A stretch of 51,805 nucleotides of DNA from an uncultured Psychrobacillus sp. (GCA_934234185.1 CAKQHO010000011.1:1-51805), one strand, 5' to 3'. Numbered from the stretch's first letter, positions 18,482-27,458 are shown. Translations and numbers: made by a program. The notes: generated from the letters alone by a model not told the origin.

Positions 18482-19636
18482 ATGAAGCAGTTGCAGCTTC
18501 CAGCTTTTGAGTTTACGGAGGAGCAGAAGTCGTTTCGGCAAGAGGTACGACAATTTTTGTTAGAAAAAAAGGAGAAGGGGACGTTTTCGGTTCATGCAGA
18601 TTCCTGGCTTAGTGGCTATAGCTCAGAGTTTTCTAGAATGCTAGGGGAAAAAGGTTGGATAGGGATAACATTTCCGAAGACATATGGTGGCCAGGAGCGT
18701 TCTACCATTGATCGGTACATAATAACGGAGGAGCTGCTAGCCGCTGGAGCACCGGTTGCGTCTCATTGGTTTGCAGATCGACAGTCTGGTCCACTTCTTT
18801 TGAAATTTGGGACTGATGAGCAGAAGGAGTTTTTTATTCCCCGAATTGTACGAGGAGAGTGTTACTTCTCCATTGGCTTATCAGAGCCTAATTCAGGCTC
18901 GGACCTAGCATCCTTAAAAACTACTGCTACAAAAGTAGATGGGGGCTGGTTAGTAAATGGTATGAAGACCTGGACCTCAGGAGCACACCATTCCCATTAC
19001 ATGATTACACTTTGCAGAACAGCACCACAGGATGCAAACAATCGTCATGGAGGGATGAGTCAGCTGATTATCGATTTAACATCTGAGGGTGTTACCATTC
19101 GTCCAATCCAATTTTTAACCGGTGAACATCATTTTAATGAAGTTTTTCTTGAAAGCGTTTTCGTACCGGATAATCGGTTGGTTGGTGTAGAAGGGGACGG
19201 GTGGGCACAAGGGTTGACGGAGCTGTCGTTTGAGCGAAGTGGACCGGAAAGGATTTTGAGTACGTTTCCCCTTTTGGAAGAGGCGATTCGAATTCTAAAG
19301 GAAAAGGGTGATCACCGAGGGTTAATGGAGGCTTCTAAGCTCGTAAGTAGAATGTGGTCACTTCGTAATATGTCAATGGGAATTGCAGCTATGCTAGAGG
19401 ATGGAAAGGACGTAAACCTTGCAGCGGCGCTAGTAAAGGATTTAGGGAACAGCTTTGAGCAAAAAGTAGCAGAGATAATTCGGCTTCTTCTACCGACAAT
19501 GCCTGATAAGCACGAGGAGGATTTATATGCTAGATTGCTAGCTGAATCCATTTTGCATGGTCCAGGGTTTACATTGCGAGGAGGAACGACAGAGATTCTA
19601 CGAGGAATTGTGGCAAAAGGAGTGATTTCTGCATGA
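18482..19636 (+). CDS. Acyl-CoA dehydrogenase, large/catalytic subunit candidate
   Basis: FAD-dependent alpha,beta-dehydrogenation of an acyl-CoA, first gene of a seven-gene operon. The 384 residues include the FAD/substrate segment LSEPNSGSDLASL, TWTSGAH and the C-terminal RGGTTEILRGI. The usual catalytic Glu of the YEGT motif is Gly here. A glutamate in the SFERSGPER segment occupies the position used by isovaleryl-CoA and long-chain enzymes, so the base probably lies there (inference). The stop overlaps the next gene by 4 bases (ATGA), which implies coupled translation with a second, shorter dehydrogenase and a heteromeric enzyme. Substrate unknown. ATG 18482 is preceded by AAAAGGGG. Confidence 0.9.
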   Translation: MKQLQLPAFEFTEEQKSFRQEVRQFLLEKKEKGTFSVHADSWLSGYSSEFSRMLGEKGWIGITFPKTYGGQERSTIDRYIITEELLAAGAPVASHWFADRQSGPLLLKFGTDEQKEFFIPRIVRGECYFSIGLSEPNSGSDLASLKTTATKVDGGWLVNGMKTWTSGAHHSHYMITLCRTAPQDANNRHGGMSQLIIDLTSEGVTIRPIQFLTGEHHFNEVFLESVFVPDNRLVGVEGDGWAQGLTELSFERSGPERILSTFPLLEEAIRILKEKGDHRGLMEASKLVSRMWSLRNMSMGIAAMLEDGKDVNLAAALVKDLGNSFEQKVAEIIRLLLPTMPDKHEEDLYARLLAESILHGPGFTLRGGTTEILRGIVAKGVISA

Positions 19637-20658
19637 GTGAGATGAAGGGATTCATTGAGGACACGACGGAGAAAATTTTGAAGGACCTTTCTACGAAGGA
19701 ATCTAGAGAGAGATTCGAAGAGGGAGAGTGGAGTAGTAAGCTGTGGAGCACGGTTCAGGAATCAGGGCTTACTCTTTTAGGTATCGAGGAGGAACGCGGA
19801 GGGGTAGGTGGAGATTTGGAGGATATCTTTTCTATCCTAAGAATTGCAGGAAAGCATGCTGCAGCTTTACCGTTAGCTGAGGTAATTTTCGCGAACCAAT
19901 TCCTTGCTGGGCAAGAGGGGGAGGTAGAAGACAAGCTTCGTATCCTTCATTTTAACGAGGATGGAAAGGATATTTTGGATCATGTTCCCTATGCAAGATA
20001 TGTGGAGGAAATAATACTAGTTACGAAAAATAGGTACTATACGATGGAGCCAACTGTCATTCAGACTGCTGAAAATCTAGCGGCAGAGCCAAGAGATAGC
20101 GTTCGCTGTGTGAAGAAGGAGGCCCATATGCTATCGGGTTCGTTCGAGGAATTAAAAAAGGAATATGAGCGATATCTTGCGATGAGCCGTGTGGCAATGA
20201 TGACGGGAGCAATGGAAAGTGTGCTGGCCTTATCGGTGTTTTATTCCAAGGAGCGCCAGCAATTCGGACGACCACTTCACCGTTTTCAGGCTATTCAACA
20301 CCATTTAACTGCCATGGCCGGAGAGGTGGCAGCAGCATTTGCGACATTAGAGGCGACAATAAAGGCATATTCCAAGGACACGTTGGGTGAAAGAGTAGCA
20401 ATGGCCAAAATAGAGCTTTCAGCAAATGCAAACGTTGTGGCGAAAGCTGCTCATCAGCTGCATGCCGGAATCGGAATGACATATGAGCATGAGCTGCATC
20501 ACTTCACGAGAAGGCTTTGGTCATGGCGTGAGGAAGCTGGCAATGAAACCTATTGGGCAAATCACCTGGCTGATATCTATTTAGCTCGGGAAGAGTCCAT
20601 CTGGGAATCTATTACGGAAGTGAAAGGAGTAGGGGCAAATGTCGGATCTATTATTTGA
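19633..20658 (+). CDS. Acyl-CoA dehydrogenase-like partner subunit
   Basis: 341 residues, shorter and more divergent than its neighbour. The C-terminal acyl-CoA dehydrogenase helix bundle is clear (KERQQFGRPLHRFQAIQHHL, then LHAGIGMTYEHELHHF). The N-terminal half is reduced and the middle beta domain appears short, and no obvious catalytic base is seen. Such short partners form alpha2beta2 enzymes with a full-length dehydrogenase, as in the FadE26/FadE27 type of actinobacteria. The 4-base overlap with the upstream gene and 20-base overlap with the downstream crotonase support a single complex or pathway. Role in binding half of the FAD site is inference. Confidence 0.85.
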   Translation: MSEMKGFIEDTTEKILKDLSTKESRERFEEGEWSSKLWSTVQESGLTLLGIEEERGGVGGDLEDIFSILRIAGKHAAALPLAEVIFANQFLAGQEGEVEDKLRILHFNEDGKDILDHVPYARYVEEIILVTKNRYYTMEPTVIQTAENLAAEPRDSVRCVKKEAHMLSGSFEELKKEYERYLAMSRVAMMTGAMESVLALSVFYSKERQQFGRPLHRFQAIQHHLTAMAGEVAAAFATLEATIKAYSKDTLGERVAMAKIELSANANVVAKAAHQLHAGIGMTYEHELHHFTRRLWSWREEAGNETYWANHLADIYLAREESIWESITEVKGVGANVGSII

Positions 20659-21463
20659 GGTAAAGGATGAAATTGCGACGATTACGTTAAATCGCCCGGA
20701 GGCGCTTAATGCGTTTAGCGGGGAGATGCTGGACCTGTGGATAGAGGCGCTGGAAACTGTAAGAGATTCAGAGGATATCGCTGTACTGATTGTCCAGGGA
20801 GCAGGGAAGGGCTTCTGTTCCGGAGGAGACATAAAAGAGATGATTGCAGGCAAAGGCTTCTATAAATCTGATCAGGACAATATCTCGAAGGGGATTAATC
20901 GAAAAAATTCTCTGTGGAAAAAGGTGCAGCGTATTCCGCTTTTATTGGAGGAGATTGATAAGCCAGTAATTGCAATGGTACATGGAGTTGCATTTGGAGC
21001 TGGTCTCGATATGGCACTTATGTGTGATATTCGATTTGCGGCAGAGTCGACAAGGCTGTCCGAAAGCTATATCAAGGTGGGGCTAGTTCCAGGAGATGGC
21101 GGTGCTTATTTCCTTCCGCGCTTAGTTGGTCGTGATATGGCATTGCACATGCTGTGGACTGGGGAAATATTGACTGCAGAGGCTGCTAAGGAACGAGGTC
21201 TAGTTACATTTGTCGTGCCAGACGAGGAACTGGACGAGGCGGTACAAGCATACGCAAAACAGCTGGCGGATGCTCCAAGACTTTCCGTACAGCTTATAAA
21301 ACGAGCGGTTTATCAAAACAGTGAGATGTCATTAAGGTCTTCCTTAGATTACATTTCCTCGAAGATGGCATTAGTGATGGAGGAGGAAAATTTCAAGGAG
21401 GGCGTTCAAGCCGTAACAGAAAAAAGAAAGCCAATTTTCAATAAAGAAAGGGTGGATGTGTAA
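20639..21463 (+). CDS. Enoyl-CoA hydratase/isomerase (crotonase) family protein
   Basis: 274 residues with the crotonase fold: oxyanion-hole segments GKGFCSGGDIKEM and VHGVAFGAGLDMALMCDI, then GLVPGDGGAYFLPRLVG. At the two catalytic positions of mitochondrial enoyl-CoA hydratase (Glu144, Glu164) this protein has Asp (GLDMALMCD) and, by alignment by eye, Tyr. It may therefore be an isomerase, hydrolase or another crotonase activity rather than a classical hydratase. ATG 20639 overlaps the previous gene, and its last base is shared with the start of the TRAP binding protein. Cytoplasmic. Confidence 0.88.
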   Translation: MSDLLFEVKDEIATITLNRPEALNAFSGEMLDLWIEALETVRDSEDIAVLIVQGAGKGFCSGGDIKEMIAGKGFYKSDQDNISKGINRKNSLWKKVQRIPLLLEEIDKPVIAMVHGVAFGAGLDMALMCDIRFAAESTRLSESYIKVGLVPGDGGAYFLPRLVGRDMALHMLWTGEILTAEAAKERGLVTFVVPDEELDEAVQAYAKQLADAPRLSVQLIKRAVYQNSEMSLRSSLDYISSKMALVMEEENFKEGVQAVTEKRKPIFNKERVDV

Positions 21464-22434
21464 TGAAAAAAAGCTTCTGGCTTTTACTAGTAGCTGCTAT
21501 GGTAGGAATATTTGTAAGCGCTTGCAATGATGAAGGAGGAGCAACAAATGCTAACTCTGGAAGAATCACCTTTAGTACTGGAACTACCAGTGGGGTTTAT
21601 TATCCACTAGGTGCCTTACTGGCTACGCACTGGACGAACACGGATGATTTAGCAGTTACAGCTCAAGGCTCTAATGGCTCAGTAGAAAATCTGAAGTTAA
21701 TGCAAAAGGGAGAGTCCCAGCTTGCATTTTCCACTGTAAATATTATCTGGGAAGCATATAACGGAGAAAATAGCTTTGCGAATGGAAAATATGAGGACGT
21801 ACGAATTTTAGCTAACCTCTATCCAAATGTCAGTCATATCATTGCACTTGATGATGCTGGAATTAATGAAATCAGTGATTTAGAAGGCAAGGCATTTGTC
21901 TTAGGAGCTGCTGGTTCAGCGACAGAGCTGGAATCCAAGCTGATCCTGGAATCCCATGGAGTAAAGTCTGTAAGGGAAAATTATGTAGGCTTTGGTGAAG
22001 CGGTTGATTTGATGCGAAATAAGCAGGTAAAAGCAGTAAATATTTACACTGGAGTGCCAGCTGCAGGAGCTTCTGAGCTTATCTCTACGGTGGATTCGAA
22101 GGTAATCAGCATGACCGATGAGGGGATTGCCAATATGACAAATGAGAAGAATCCATGGAACTTTGAATATGTCATTGAAAAGGGGACCTACGAAGGACAG
22201 GAAGAGGACATCAAGACGGTTGGTCAATACAGCTCTATCGCAGTAGATGCAAACTTAAGTGAAGAGGTAGTTTATAAGATGACCAAGTCTTTATGGGAAA
22301 ACCTTAAGAAGCTAAGTGAAGGACACTCTGTAGTTAAATCATTTAATGTGGAGGATGCCGTGACAGGTACTGCAGATGTTCCGTTACATCCAGGTGCGGA
22401 AAAATACTACAAGGAAATTGGCGTATTGAAATAG
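21463..22434 (+). CDS. TAXI-family TRAP transporter solute-binding lipoprotein
   Basis: It captures a small organic solute outside the membrane for the TRAP permease encoded next. The lipoprotein signal ends FVSAC with the lipidated Cys21. The mature part begins with the TAXI hallmark RITFSTGTTSGVYYPLGALL, followed by SNGSVENLKLMQKGESQLAF. Its 323 residues are normal. It overlaps the crotonase stop and sits 12 bases before the permease. Known TAXI ligands are mostly C4/C5 dicarboxylates and amino acids; here the ligand is unknown, but neighbouring CoA-dependent enzymes point to a carboxylic acid. Confidence 0.93.
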   Translation: MKKSFWLLLVAAMVGIFVSACNDEGGATNANSGRITFSTGTTSGVYYPLGALLATHWTNTDDLAVTAQGSNGSVENLKLMQKGESQLAFSTVNIIWEAYNGENSFANGKYEDVRILANLYPNVSHIIALDDAGINEISDLEGKAFVLGAAGSATELESKLILESHGVKSVRENYVGFGEAVDLMRNKQVKAVNIYTGVPAAGASELISTVDSKVISMTDEGIANMTNEKNPWNFEYVIEKGTYEGQEEDIKTVGQYSSIAVDANLSEEVVYKMTKSLWENLKKLSEGHSVVKSFNVEDAVTGTADVPLHPGAEKYYKEIGVLK

Positions 22435-22446
22435 GAGGTGGAGAGA

Positions 22447-24387
22447 ATGACAGCACAAGAGCAAGCAAATCTGCCGGCAGATGAGGACGCAGGTCAAAGA
22501 AAGTTTATAGGAAACTGGGCCAAGATTATTCTATTCGCTGCGATTATATGGACTATTTTTCAGCTCTATATGAGCAGTTACGGGATCATGGATGCAATCA
22601 AATTTCGTGCGTGGCATCTTGGGTTTCTATTAGTTTTTAGCTTCTTATTGTATCCGGCAACGAAGAAGGGGACTCGACAAAAGCCGAGCAAGATGGATTT
22701 GGTGCTGGTCGGACTCTCCATTTTTTCTATTGGGTATTTGATTCTTACCTATGATGCATTTATAAGAGAGAGATTCGGAACAAATATTGCGATGGATTAT
22801 ATAGTAGGCGGATTGGCGATTGTGCTTCTTTTTGAGGCAACTCGTCGTGTAACTGGCCTTTCTATGACGATCATAGCAGCTGTCTTTCTTCTTTATAATT
22901 TTGTAGGTCCTTATCTGCCAGGGATGTTTGGACATGCAGGATTTAGCGTAGAGCGTGTCATAACTGTCATGTTCTGGGGTGGCCAAGGGATTTTTGGTAC
23001 AGCGATTGGCGTATCGGCAACTTATATCTTTGTGTTTGTAATGTTCGGAGCCTTCCTGAAAAACAGTGGGTTCTCTGATTTTATTAACGACTTAGCACTT
23101 ACGATTGCTGGACGAACGTCTGGTGGTCCTGCAAAGGTGGCGGTTATCGGTAGCGGCCTAATGGGGATGATGAGTGGCTCGGCAGTAGGAAACGTTGTAA
23201 CTACTGGTGCAGTTACCATACCGTTGATGAAGAAGACGGGGTATAAGCCAAAGTTTGCAGCAGCTGTGGAGGCAGTAGCATCAACTGGGGGACTTATTGC
23301 ACCTCCAATCATGGGGGCAGCAGGATTCATCATGGCGGAGTTTCTAGGGGTTCCTTATAGTACGGTAATGCTTGCCGCAATCATTCCGGCTGTGCTGTAT
23401 TATGCCGTGTTATTAATGGTTGTCCACTTAGAGGCAAAACGACTAGGATTGTCAGGGATTGCAAAGGAGAATATTCCAAATGCTTGGCTCGTTTTAAAGG
23501 AGAGAGGTCATTTACTGATTCCTCTGGTGGTATTAATAGCAACACTCATGACAGGAGTAACGCCTTTATTTGCAGCGATTTGGTCATTGATTGCAACGAT
23601 AATAGCCTCTTGGATTCGAAAAAGCACAAGAATGGGATTCTCTGATATTCTTCGTTCAATAGAAGAGGGAGCTCGTGGTGCTATAAATGTAGGGATTGCA
23701 ACTGCTATCGTCGGGATTGTAATTGGGACAGTAACATTATCGAGTATCGGATTGACGATTGGTAATAACGTGCTGAATTTGGCTGGGGATAGCGTGTTAA
23801 TTGCTGCCTTACTGACGATGGTGATTAGTATTATTTTAGGGATGGGAGTTCCCGCAACTGCAGCATATATTATTGTGGCAACGATCTCTATTCCAATTCT
23901 TACGCAAATGGGTGTACCAGCAATTGCTGCGCATATGTTCGCCTTCTATTATGCAGCGTTATCTAGCATCACACCGCCAGTAGCACTTGCTTCCTATGCG
24001 GCAGCGGGGCTAGCGAAGGTAAGTCCGAATGCCGTTTCGGTTGAATCGGTGAGGTTAGGGTTAGTGGCGTTTATTATCCCATTTTACTTTTTGTTCAATC
24101 CAGTGCTTTTATTTGATGGACATTCCGTTTGGGCAAGTATTAGTGCTGGTTTAATTGCTTTAATTGGAGGCATGGCATTGGCAGTTGCAATAGCGGGGTA
24201 TTTATTTGGCCATATCAGCATAATCGAGAGGCTATTGTATGGAACAGCAGGGCTCCTAATTATAGATACAGCAGGCATAACAGATTTGATAGGATTTGGA
24301 ATTCTTTTACTATTATTCTTGTTCCATTTGAGAAAGGTAAAAGAAAAAGGCTATTTGTTTAAATTATCTCAGGCAAAAGCAAAGTAA
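22447..24387 (+). CDS. TRAP transporter fused permease (DctQ-DctM fusion)
   Basis: An integral membrane permease of about 646 residues, the 4TM+12TM fusion typical of TAXI systems. The first ~200 residues hold DctQ-like helices. The rest holds the DctM core with GLMGMMSGSAVGNVVTTGAV, ASTGGLIAPPIMGAAGF, and LGMGVPATAAYIIVA, which recall ion/substrate-site repeats. ATG 22447 is preferred because AGGAGG ends 8 bases upstream; an in-frame GTG at 22438 overlaps that site. It is driven by an ion gradient (known for the family). It partners with the upstream TAXI lipoprotein. Confidence 0.93.
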   Translation: MTAQEQANLPADEDAGQRKFIGNWAKIILFAAIIWTIFQLYMSSYGIMDAIKFRAWHLGFLLVFSFLLYPATKKGTRQKPSKMDLVLVGLSIFSIGYLILTYDAFIRERFGTNIAMDYIVGGLAIVLLFEATRRVTGLSMTIIAAVFLLYNFVGPYLPGMFGHAGFSVERVITVMFWGGQGIFGTAIGVSATYIFVFVMFGAFLKNSGFSDFINDLALTIAGRTSGGPAKVAVIGSGLMGMMSGSAVGNVVTTGAVTIPLMKKTGYKPKFAAAVEAVASTGGLIAPPIMGAAGFIMAEFLGVPYSTVMLAAIIPAVLYYAVLLMVVHLEAKRLGLSGIAKENIPNAWLVLKERGHLLIPLVVLIATLMTGVTPLFAAIWSLIATIIASWIRKSTRMGFSDILRSIEEGARGAINVGIATAIVGIVIGTVTLSSIGLTIGNNVLNLAGDSVLIAALLTMVISIILGMGVPATAAYIIVATISIPILTQMGVPAIAAHMFAFYYAALSSITPPVALASYAAAGLAKVSPNAVSVESVRLGLVAFIIPFYFLFNPVLLFDGHSVWASISAGLIALIGGMALAVAIAGYLFGHISIIERLLYGTAGLLIIDTAGITDLIGFGILLLLFLFHLRKVKEKGYLFKLSQAKAK

Positions 24388-24407
24388 CTAACGAGAAAGG
24401 AGAGGTG

Positions 24408-25586
24408 ATGGAGATGATTCAGCCACTACATGACATTCGAGTTCTAGATTTATCCAGAGTCTATGCAGCTCCTGCGGGGGCGATGACACTGGGGGATTTG
24501 GGGGCGGATGTGATCAAGGTAGAACCACCCGGTGGATCCGATAGCATGAGAGAGTGGGGGCCTTTTGTTAATGGGGAGAGCACCTACTATCTATCTGCGA
24601 ATCGTAATAAGCGGTCTATCACCCTCGATTTGAAATCGGAAGAAGGGAAGGAGCTGTTCTTAGAGCTTCTAGATCAATCAGATGTCGTGATTGAGAACTT
24701 CAAGACAGGTACGATGAAGAAGCTGGGCTTAGATTATGAGGTACTGAAGGAAAGAAATCCAAAAGTCATTTATTGTTCGGTAACTGGGTTTGGGCAGACT
24801 GGTCCGCTAGGGTTTCTGCCTGGCTTTGATCCAGTGATTCAAGCGATGAGCGGATTGATGGATGTTACAGGCTATCCGGATAGAGAGGGGACGAAGGTCG
24901 GGATTCCGATTGCGGATATTATCACATCGGTCTACGTGGCACTTAGCGTGGTAGCTGCCATACGTCAGCGAGATATGACAGGCGTCGGGCAGAAAATCGA
25001 TCTTTCCCTGCTGGATGTCCAAGTAGCGAGCATGGCCAATGTGGCGAGTGCCTATTTGAATACTGGTATGGTGTCGGAGAGAAAGGGTAACCAGCATAAT
25101 AACGTAACTCCATATCAGGTATTCCAAACAGGTGATTACCCAATCATGATTTGTGCGGGAAATGATGGGCTATATCGAAAGCTGGTGGAGGCTTTAGGGC
25201 ATTCTGAGTGGGGAACGGACCCTCGTTTTGCCACGAATAATGATCGAAAACAGCATGAAGCGATTCTGGTGAAGATGATTGAGGAGGTTCTTCGAACGAA
25301 GACATCCGACGAATGGGTGGATATTCTATCGAAGGTCAAGGTTCCGATCGGACGAGTGAACACGATTCAACAGGCATTGGAGCAGGAGCAAATTGTGGCG
25401 CGTGAAGGAGTTGAAGCAGTGGAGCACCCAGCCGGAGAGATAAAGCTGCTGGCAAGCCCCCTCAAGCATAGCGGCCTTCAGGTGGAAACGCGCTATGCTC
25501 CTCCTACGCTTGGTCAACATACAGAAGAGATTTTGAAGGAGCTGCTAGGTAGATCTTCTTTGAATGGGAAGAATAAGGTAATATGA
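24408..25586 (+). CDS. Family III (CaiB/BaiF-type) CoA-transferase
   Basis: It transfers CoA between acyl donors and a carboxylic acid, here presumably activating the acid imported by the TRAP system (inference). About 392 residues. Motifs include LDLSRVYAAPAGAMTLGDLGADVIKVE at the N-terminus (positions 10-38), NRNKRSITLDLK, VIENFKTGTM, YCSVTGFGQTGP and the GIPIADI segment holding the probable nucleophilic Asp. Starts at 24405 (GTG), 24408 and 24414 (ATG) are all in frame; AAGGAG fits 24408 best. Its last 4 bases overlap the IclR regulator. Confidence 0.92.
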   Translation: MEMIQPLHDIRVLDLSRVYAAPAGAMTLGDLGADVIKVEPPGGSDSMREWGPFVNGESTYYLSANRNKRSITLDLKSEEGKELFLELLDQSDVVIENFKTGTMKKLGLDYEVLKERNPKVIYCSVTGFGQTGPLGFLPGFDPVIQAMSGLMDVTGYPDREGTKVGIPIADIITSVYVALSVVAAIRQRDMTGVGQKIDLSLLDVQVASMANVASAYLNTGMVSERKGNQHNNVTPYQVFQTGDYPIMICAGNDGLYRKLVEALGHSEWGTDPRFATNNDRKQHEAILVKMIEEVLRTKTSDEWVDILSKVKVPIGRVNTIQQALEQEQIVAREGVEAVEHPAGEIKLLASPLKHSGLQVETRYAPPTLGQHTEEILKELLGRSSLNGKNKVI

Positions 25587-26380
25587 TGGGAGAAGTTAAG
25601 AAAGAGGTGCTCCCTATGGAACCAGATACATTTAAGAGCAATTATTCTATGTCATCCATCCATCGAGTAATACAGGTGCTGCGTGCCTTTTCTATTGAAC
25701 AGCCAAAGCTGTCACTTACGGAAATATCCAAGCAAACTAGCATTTCTGTCTCCAGCTTGCAGCGTATTGTTAGCACCCTCGTCTATGAGGGCTTCTTAGA
25801 AAAAGACGAAAAAACAAAGCAATATTCTCTAGGTCTGGAGCTCATGTTTTTAGGAGAGTTGGCCACAAAAAGTGATGCTCTGCTTTCGAAGGCAATTCCA
25901 ATTATGGAGAAGCTAAATGATCAAACAAAGGAAAATATATCCATTAACATTATCGAGCGCAATGAAAGAAGATGTATCTACAATCTTCCGAGTCGCCATG
26001 AGCTAGCAGCACTCACCTTTGTCGGACACACATCACCACTTTATGCAGGGGCATCTGCCAAAATTTTATTGGCCTACCAATCCGACTCATTTCTAAGAGA
26101 TTACCTAGAATCCGTCCAGTTCGAAAAAATAACGGATATTACACTGGAATCAAAGGAAGAACTGCTGGAGCAGCTAGCACAGATACGTAAGCAAGGCTAC
26201 GCAATCACAAAGGGTGAACGAGTAAAGGGAGCCCTTTCAATCAGCGTGCCAATCATCGCTCGCCAACAAATCTTACTAGGAGCGCTATCAGTAACCTACC
26301 CATATATTCGACAGGATGAATACGACTCAGACGAGCTGATCCAATTAATGCAGAATGCTGCGAAGCGAATAACAGAGTGA
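25583..26380 (+). CDS. IclR-family transcriptional regulator
   Basis: Last gene of the operon and likely its own regulator. The N-terminal winged helix-turn-helix (about 24-85: SIHRVIQVLRAF, LTEISKQTSISVSSLQRIVSTLVYEGFL) is followed by the IclR effector domain (about 100-260) with YAGASAKILLAY and KGALSISVPI. 265 residues is standard. The ATG overlaps the CoA-transferase stop (ATGATGGG...), with further in-frame ATGs slightly downstream. IclR proteins often sense the acid or acyl-CoA whose catabolism they control. That link is inferred from position. Confidence 0.92.
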   Translation: MMGEVKKEVLPMEPDTFKSNYSMSSIHRVIQVLRAFSIEQPKLSLTEISKQTSISVSSLQRIVSTLVYEGFLEKDEKTKQYSLGLELMFLGELATKSDALLSKAIPIMEKLNDQTKENISINIIERNERRCIYNLPSRHELAALTFVGHTSPLYAGASAKILLAYQSDSFLRDYLESVQFEKITDITLESKEELLEQLAQIRKQGYAITKGERVKGALSISVPIIARQQILLGALSVTYPYIRQDEYDSDELIQLMQNAAKRITE

Positions 26381-26452
26381 AGAGGAAGGTGGCGTTTTAA
26401 TGCGACCACACCGCAGGAGCAATGGTGCATAGCAGATATCTATCAAAGAAAT

Positions 26453-26484
26453 AAGGGGTGTCCCGAAAATATGGGACACCCCTT
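26453..26484 (+). terminator. Terminator closing the acyl-CoA/TRAP operon
   Basis: AAGGGGTGTCCC / GGGACACCCCTT is a perfect 12-bp stem with an 8-base loop and TTTT overlapping the right arm. It also lies just past the end of the minus-strand remnant at 26497-26690, so it may work both ways. Confidence 0.8.
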
Positions 26485-26496
26485 TTGGGTATTCTG

Positions 26497-26690
26497 CTAC
26501 TTCATTTTCACGGCAAGCAAATAAGAAATTACTCCCCCTGAAAATCCAACCCACTACCAATGGCAATGGAATACAAAAGAATACCTGAATTCCAAAAAAT
26601 ACCCACAACTGATCCCGTGGCACATCCAACAATCACTCCAAGCGGCATTAAACTGTTGATACAATCCTGCTTGTTCTTGGAGTTTTCCAT
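26497..26690 (-). pseudogene. Frameshifted small glycine-rich membrane protein
   Basis: On the minus strand ATG 26690 opens a frame for a small membrane protein (MENSKNKQDC..., then LGVIVGCATGSVVGIFWN). It stops early at 26529-26531. Adding one G to the GGG run near 26547-26551 restores a second segment, VGFSGGVISYLLAVKMK, ending at TAG 26497-26499. The restored product of about 64 residues has two glycine-patterned helices, like small glycine-zipper membrane proteins of bacilli. No good ribosome site is visible. Either a recent single-base loss in a homopolymer or a sequencing error. Confidence 0.55.
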
Positions 26691-26818
26691 ACTGATTGGT
26701 CTTTTCTATTTCTTTCCTTTATTGTGAAGTACCGGCACTTGGATTGCTAACCATAAGGGAGATTTTACTGGGATATAGCGTGTTATATACATGGGTGATT
26801 TTCTTGATTGAATCGGTA

Positions 26819-26915
26819 AGTTGCGATTATCCTCGATTTAGTTGCGCTTCTGGTCATTTTAGTCGCAGTTACTCTGGATTTAGTTGCACTGTCCACCGAG
26901 TTAGTTGCAAAACAG
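26819..26915 (+). repeat. 21-bp-period intergenic array, AGTTGCG type
   Basis: Five cores AGTTGC/AGTCGC start at 26819, 26840, 26861, 26882 and 26903, each exactly 21 bp apart. The 11-14 bases between cores differ. The core resembles the reverse complement of the CCGCAAGTAA core at 11222-11696. Non-coding, after the terminator at 26453. Confidence 0.85.
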
Positions 26916-27040
26916 AATATTTTTGGAGAAATTCTTGAAATTAAATTTGGCCGCGCATTTAAGTAATAGGTGTTACTTCTCTAGCCTCTCTTTTACTTAG
27001 AGATTTTAGTGTGGATGGTCGATAGATAGGCTACTTTTAT

Positions 27041-27173
27041 GAATAGTCACTTTCGAAGTTGATTTAGTCACTTTCAATTAGGAGTTAGTCACGTTCGTCA
27101 CAGATTTAGTAATTTTCGAGAGACGGTTAGTCACTTTCATTACTAGTTTAGTCACTTATCGGAAATTGTCTGG
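27041..27173 (+). repeat. 21-bp-period intergenic array, AGTnACTTTC type, copy 2
   Basis: Cores AGTCACTTTC and variants begin at 27045, 27066, 27087, 27108, 27129 and 27150, every step exactly 21 bp. The array starts with GAATAGTCACTTTC and ends with CACTTATCGGAAATTGTCTGG, closely matching copies 1 and 3. Spacers are all different. Upstream bases 27017-27040 resemble the leader of copy 1 (TCGAT...TAG..GGCT..TTTTAT). Confidence 0.88.
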
Positions 27174-27286
27174 AAAAAGCGAGCGCTAATATCCCAACGG
27201 AAGTGCCTTTATCTATACATCCTGTTAAATAGTTCACATAGTTATGTCATGGACTGGATAAATAACATCAGGACTAATGCTTCTGA

Positions 27287-27336
27287 TTTCTTTCTAACTA
27301 CAAGAAATAGTATTATTTCTTGTAGTTAGAAAGAAA
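27287..27336. repeat. Perfect 22-bp inverted repeat
   Basis: The left arm 27287-27308 (TTTCTTTCTAACTACAAGAA...) and right arm 27315-27336 are exact reverse complements around a 6-base AGTATT loop. No T-tract follows on either strand, so it is not a normal terminator. It lies about 180 bases before the GntR regulator in otherwise extremely AT-rich DNA (27337-27480). Possible roles are a long hairpin in a leader RNA, a regulator site, or a relic of a mobile element. Confidence 0.8.
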
Positions 27337-27458
27337 TAAACTCTCATACATTATTTTTAATACTAATAGGCTAAATAAATTATTAGTCAAATTAAAATAA
27401 TACTATAAAGATAATAATAAACTATTCTTATATTACTAATTTTTAGAATATTAAAATA

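Noticed and set aside
19150..19163. Near-consensus cre sequence TGAAAGCGTTTTCG inside the first acyl-CoA dehydrogenase gene
   Set aside because: It encodes conserved protein sequence and lies 670 bases into the gene; chance match is likely. Only CcpA binding data would change this.
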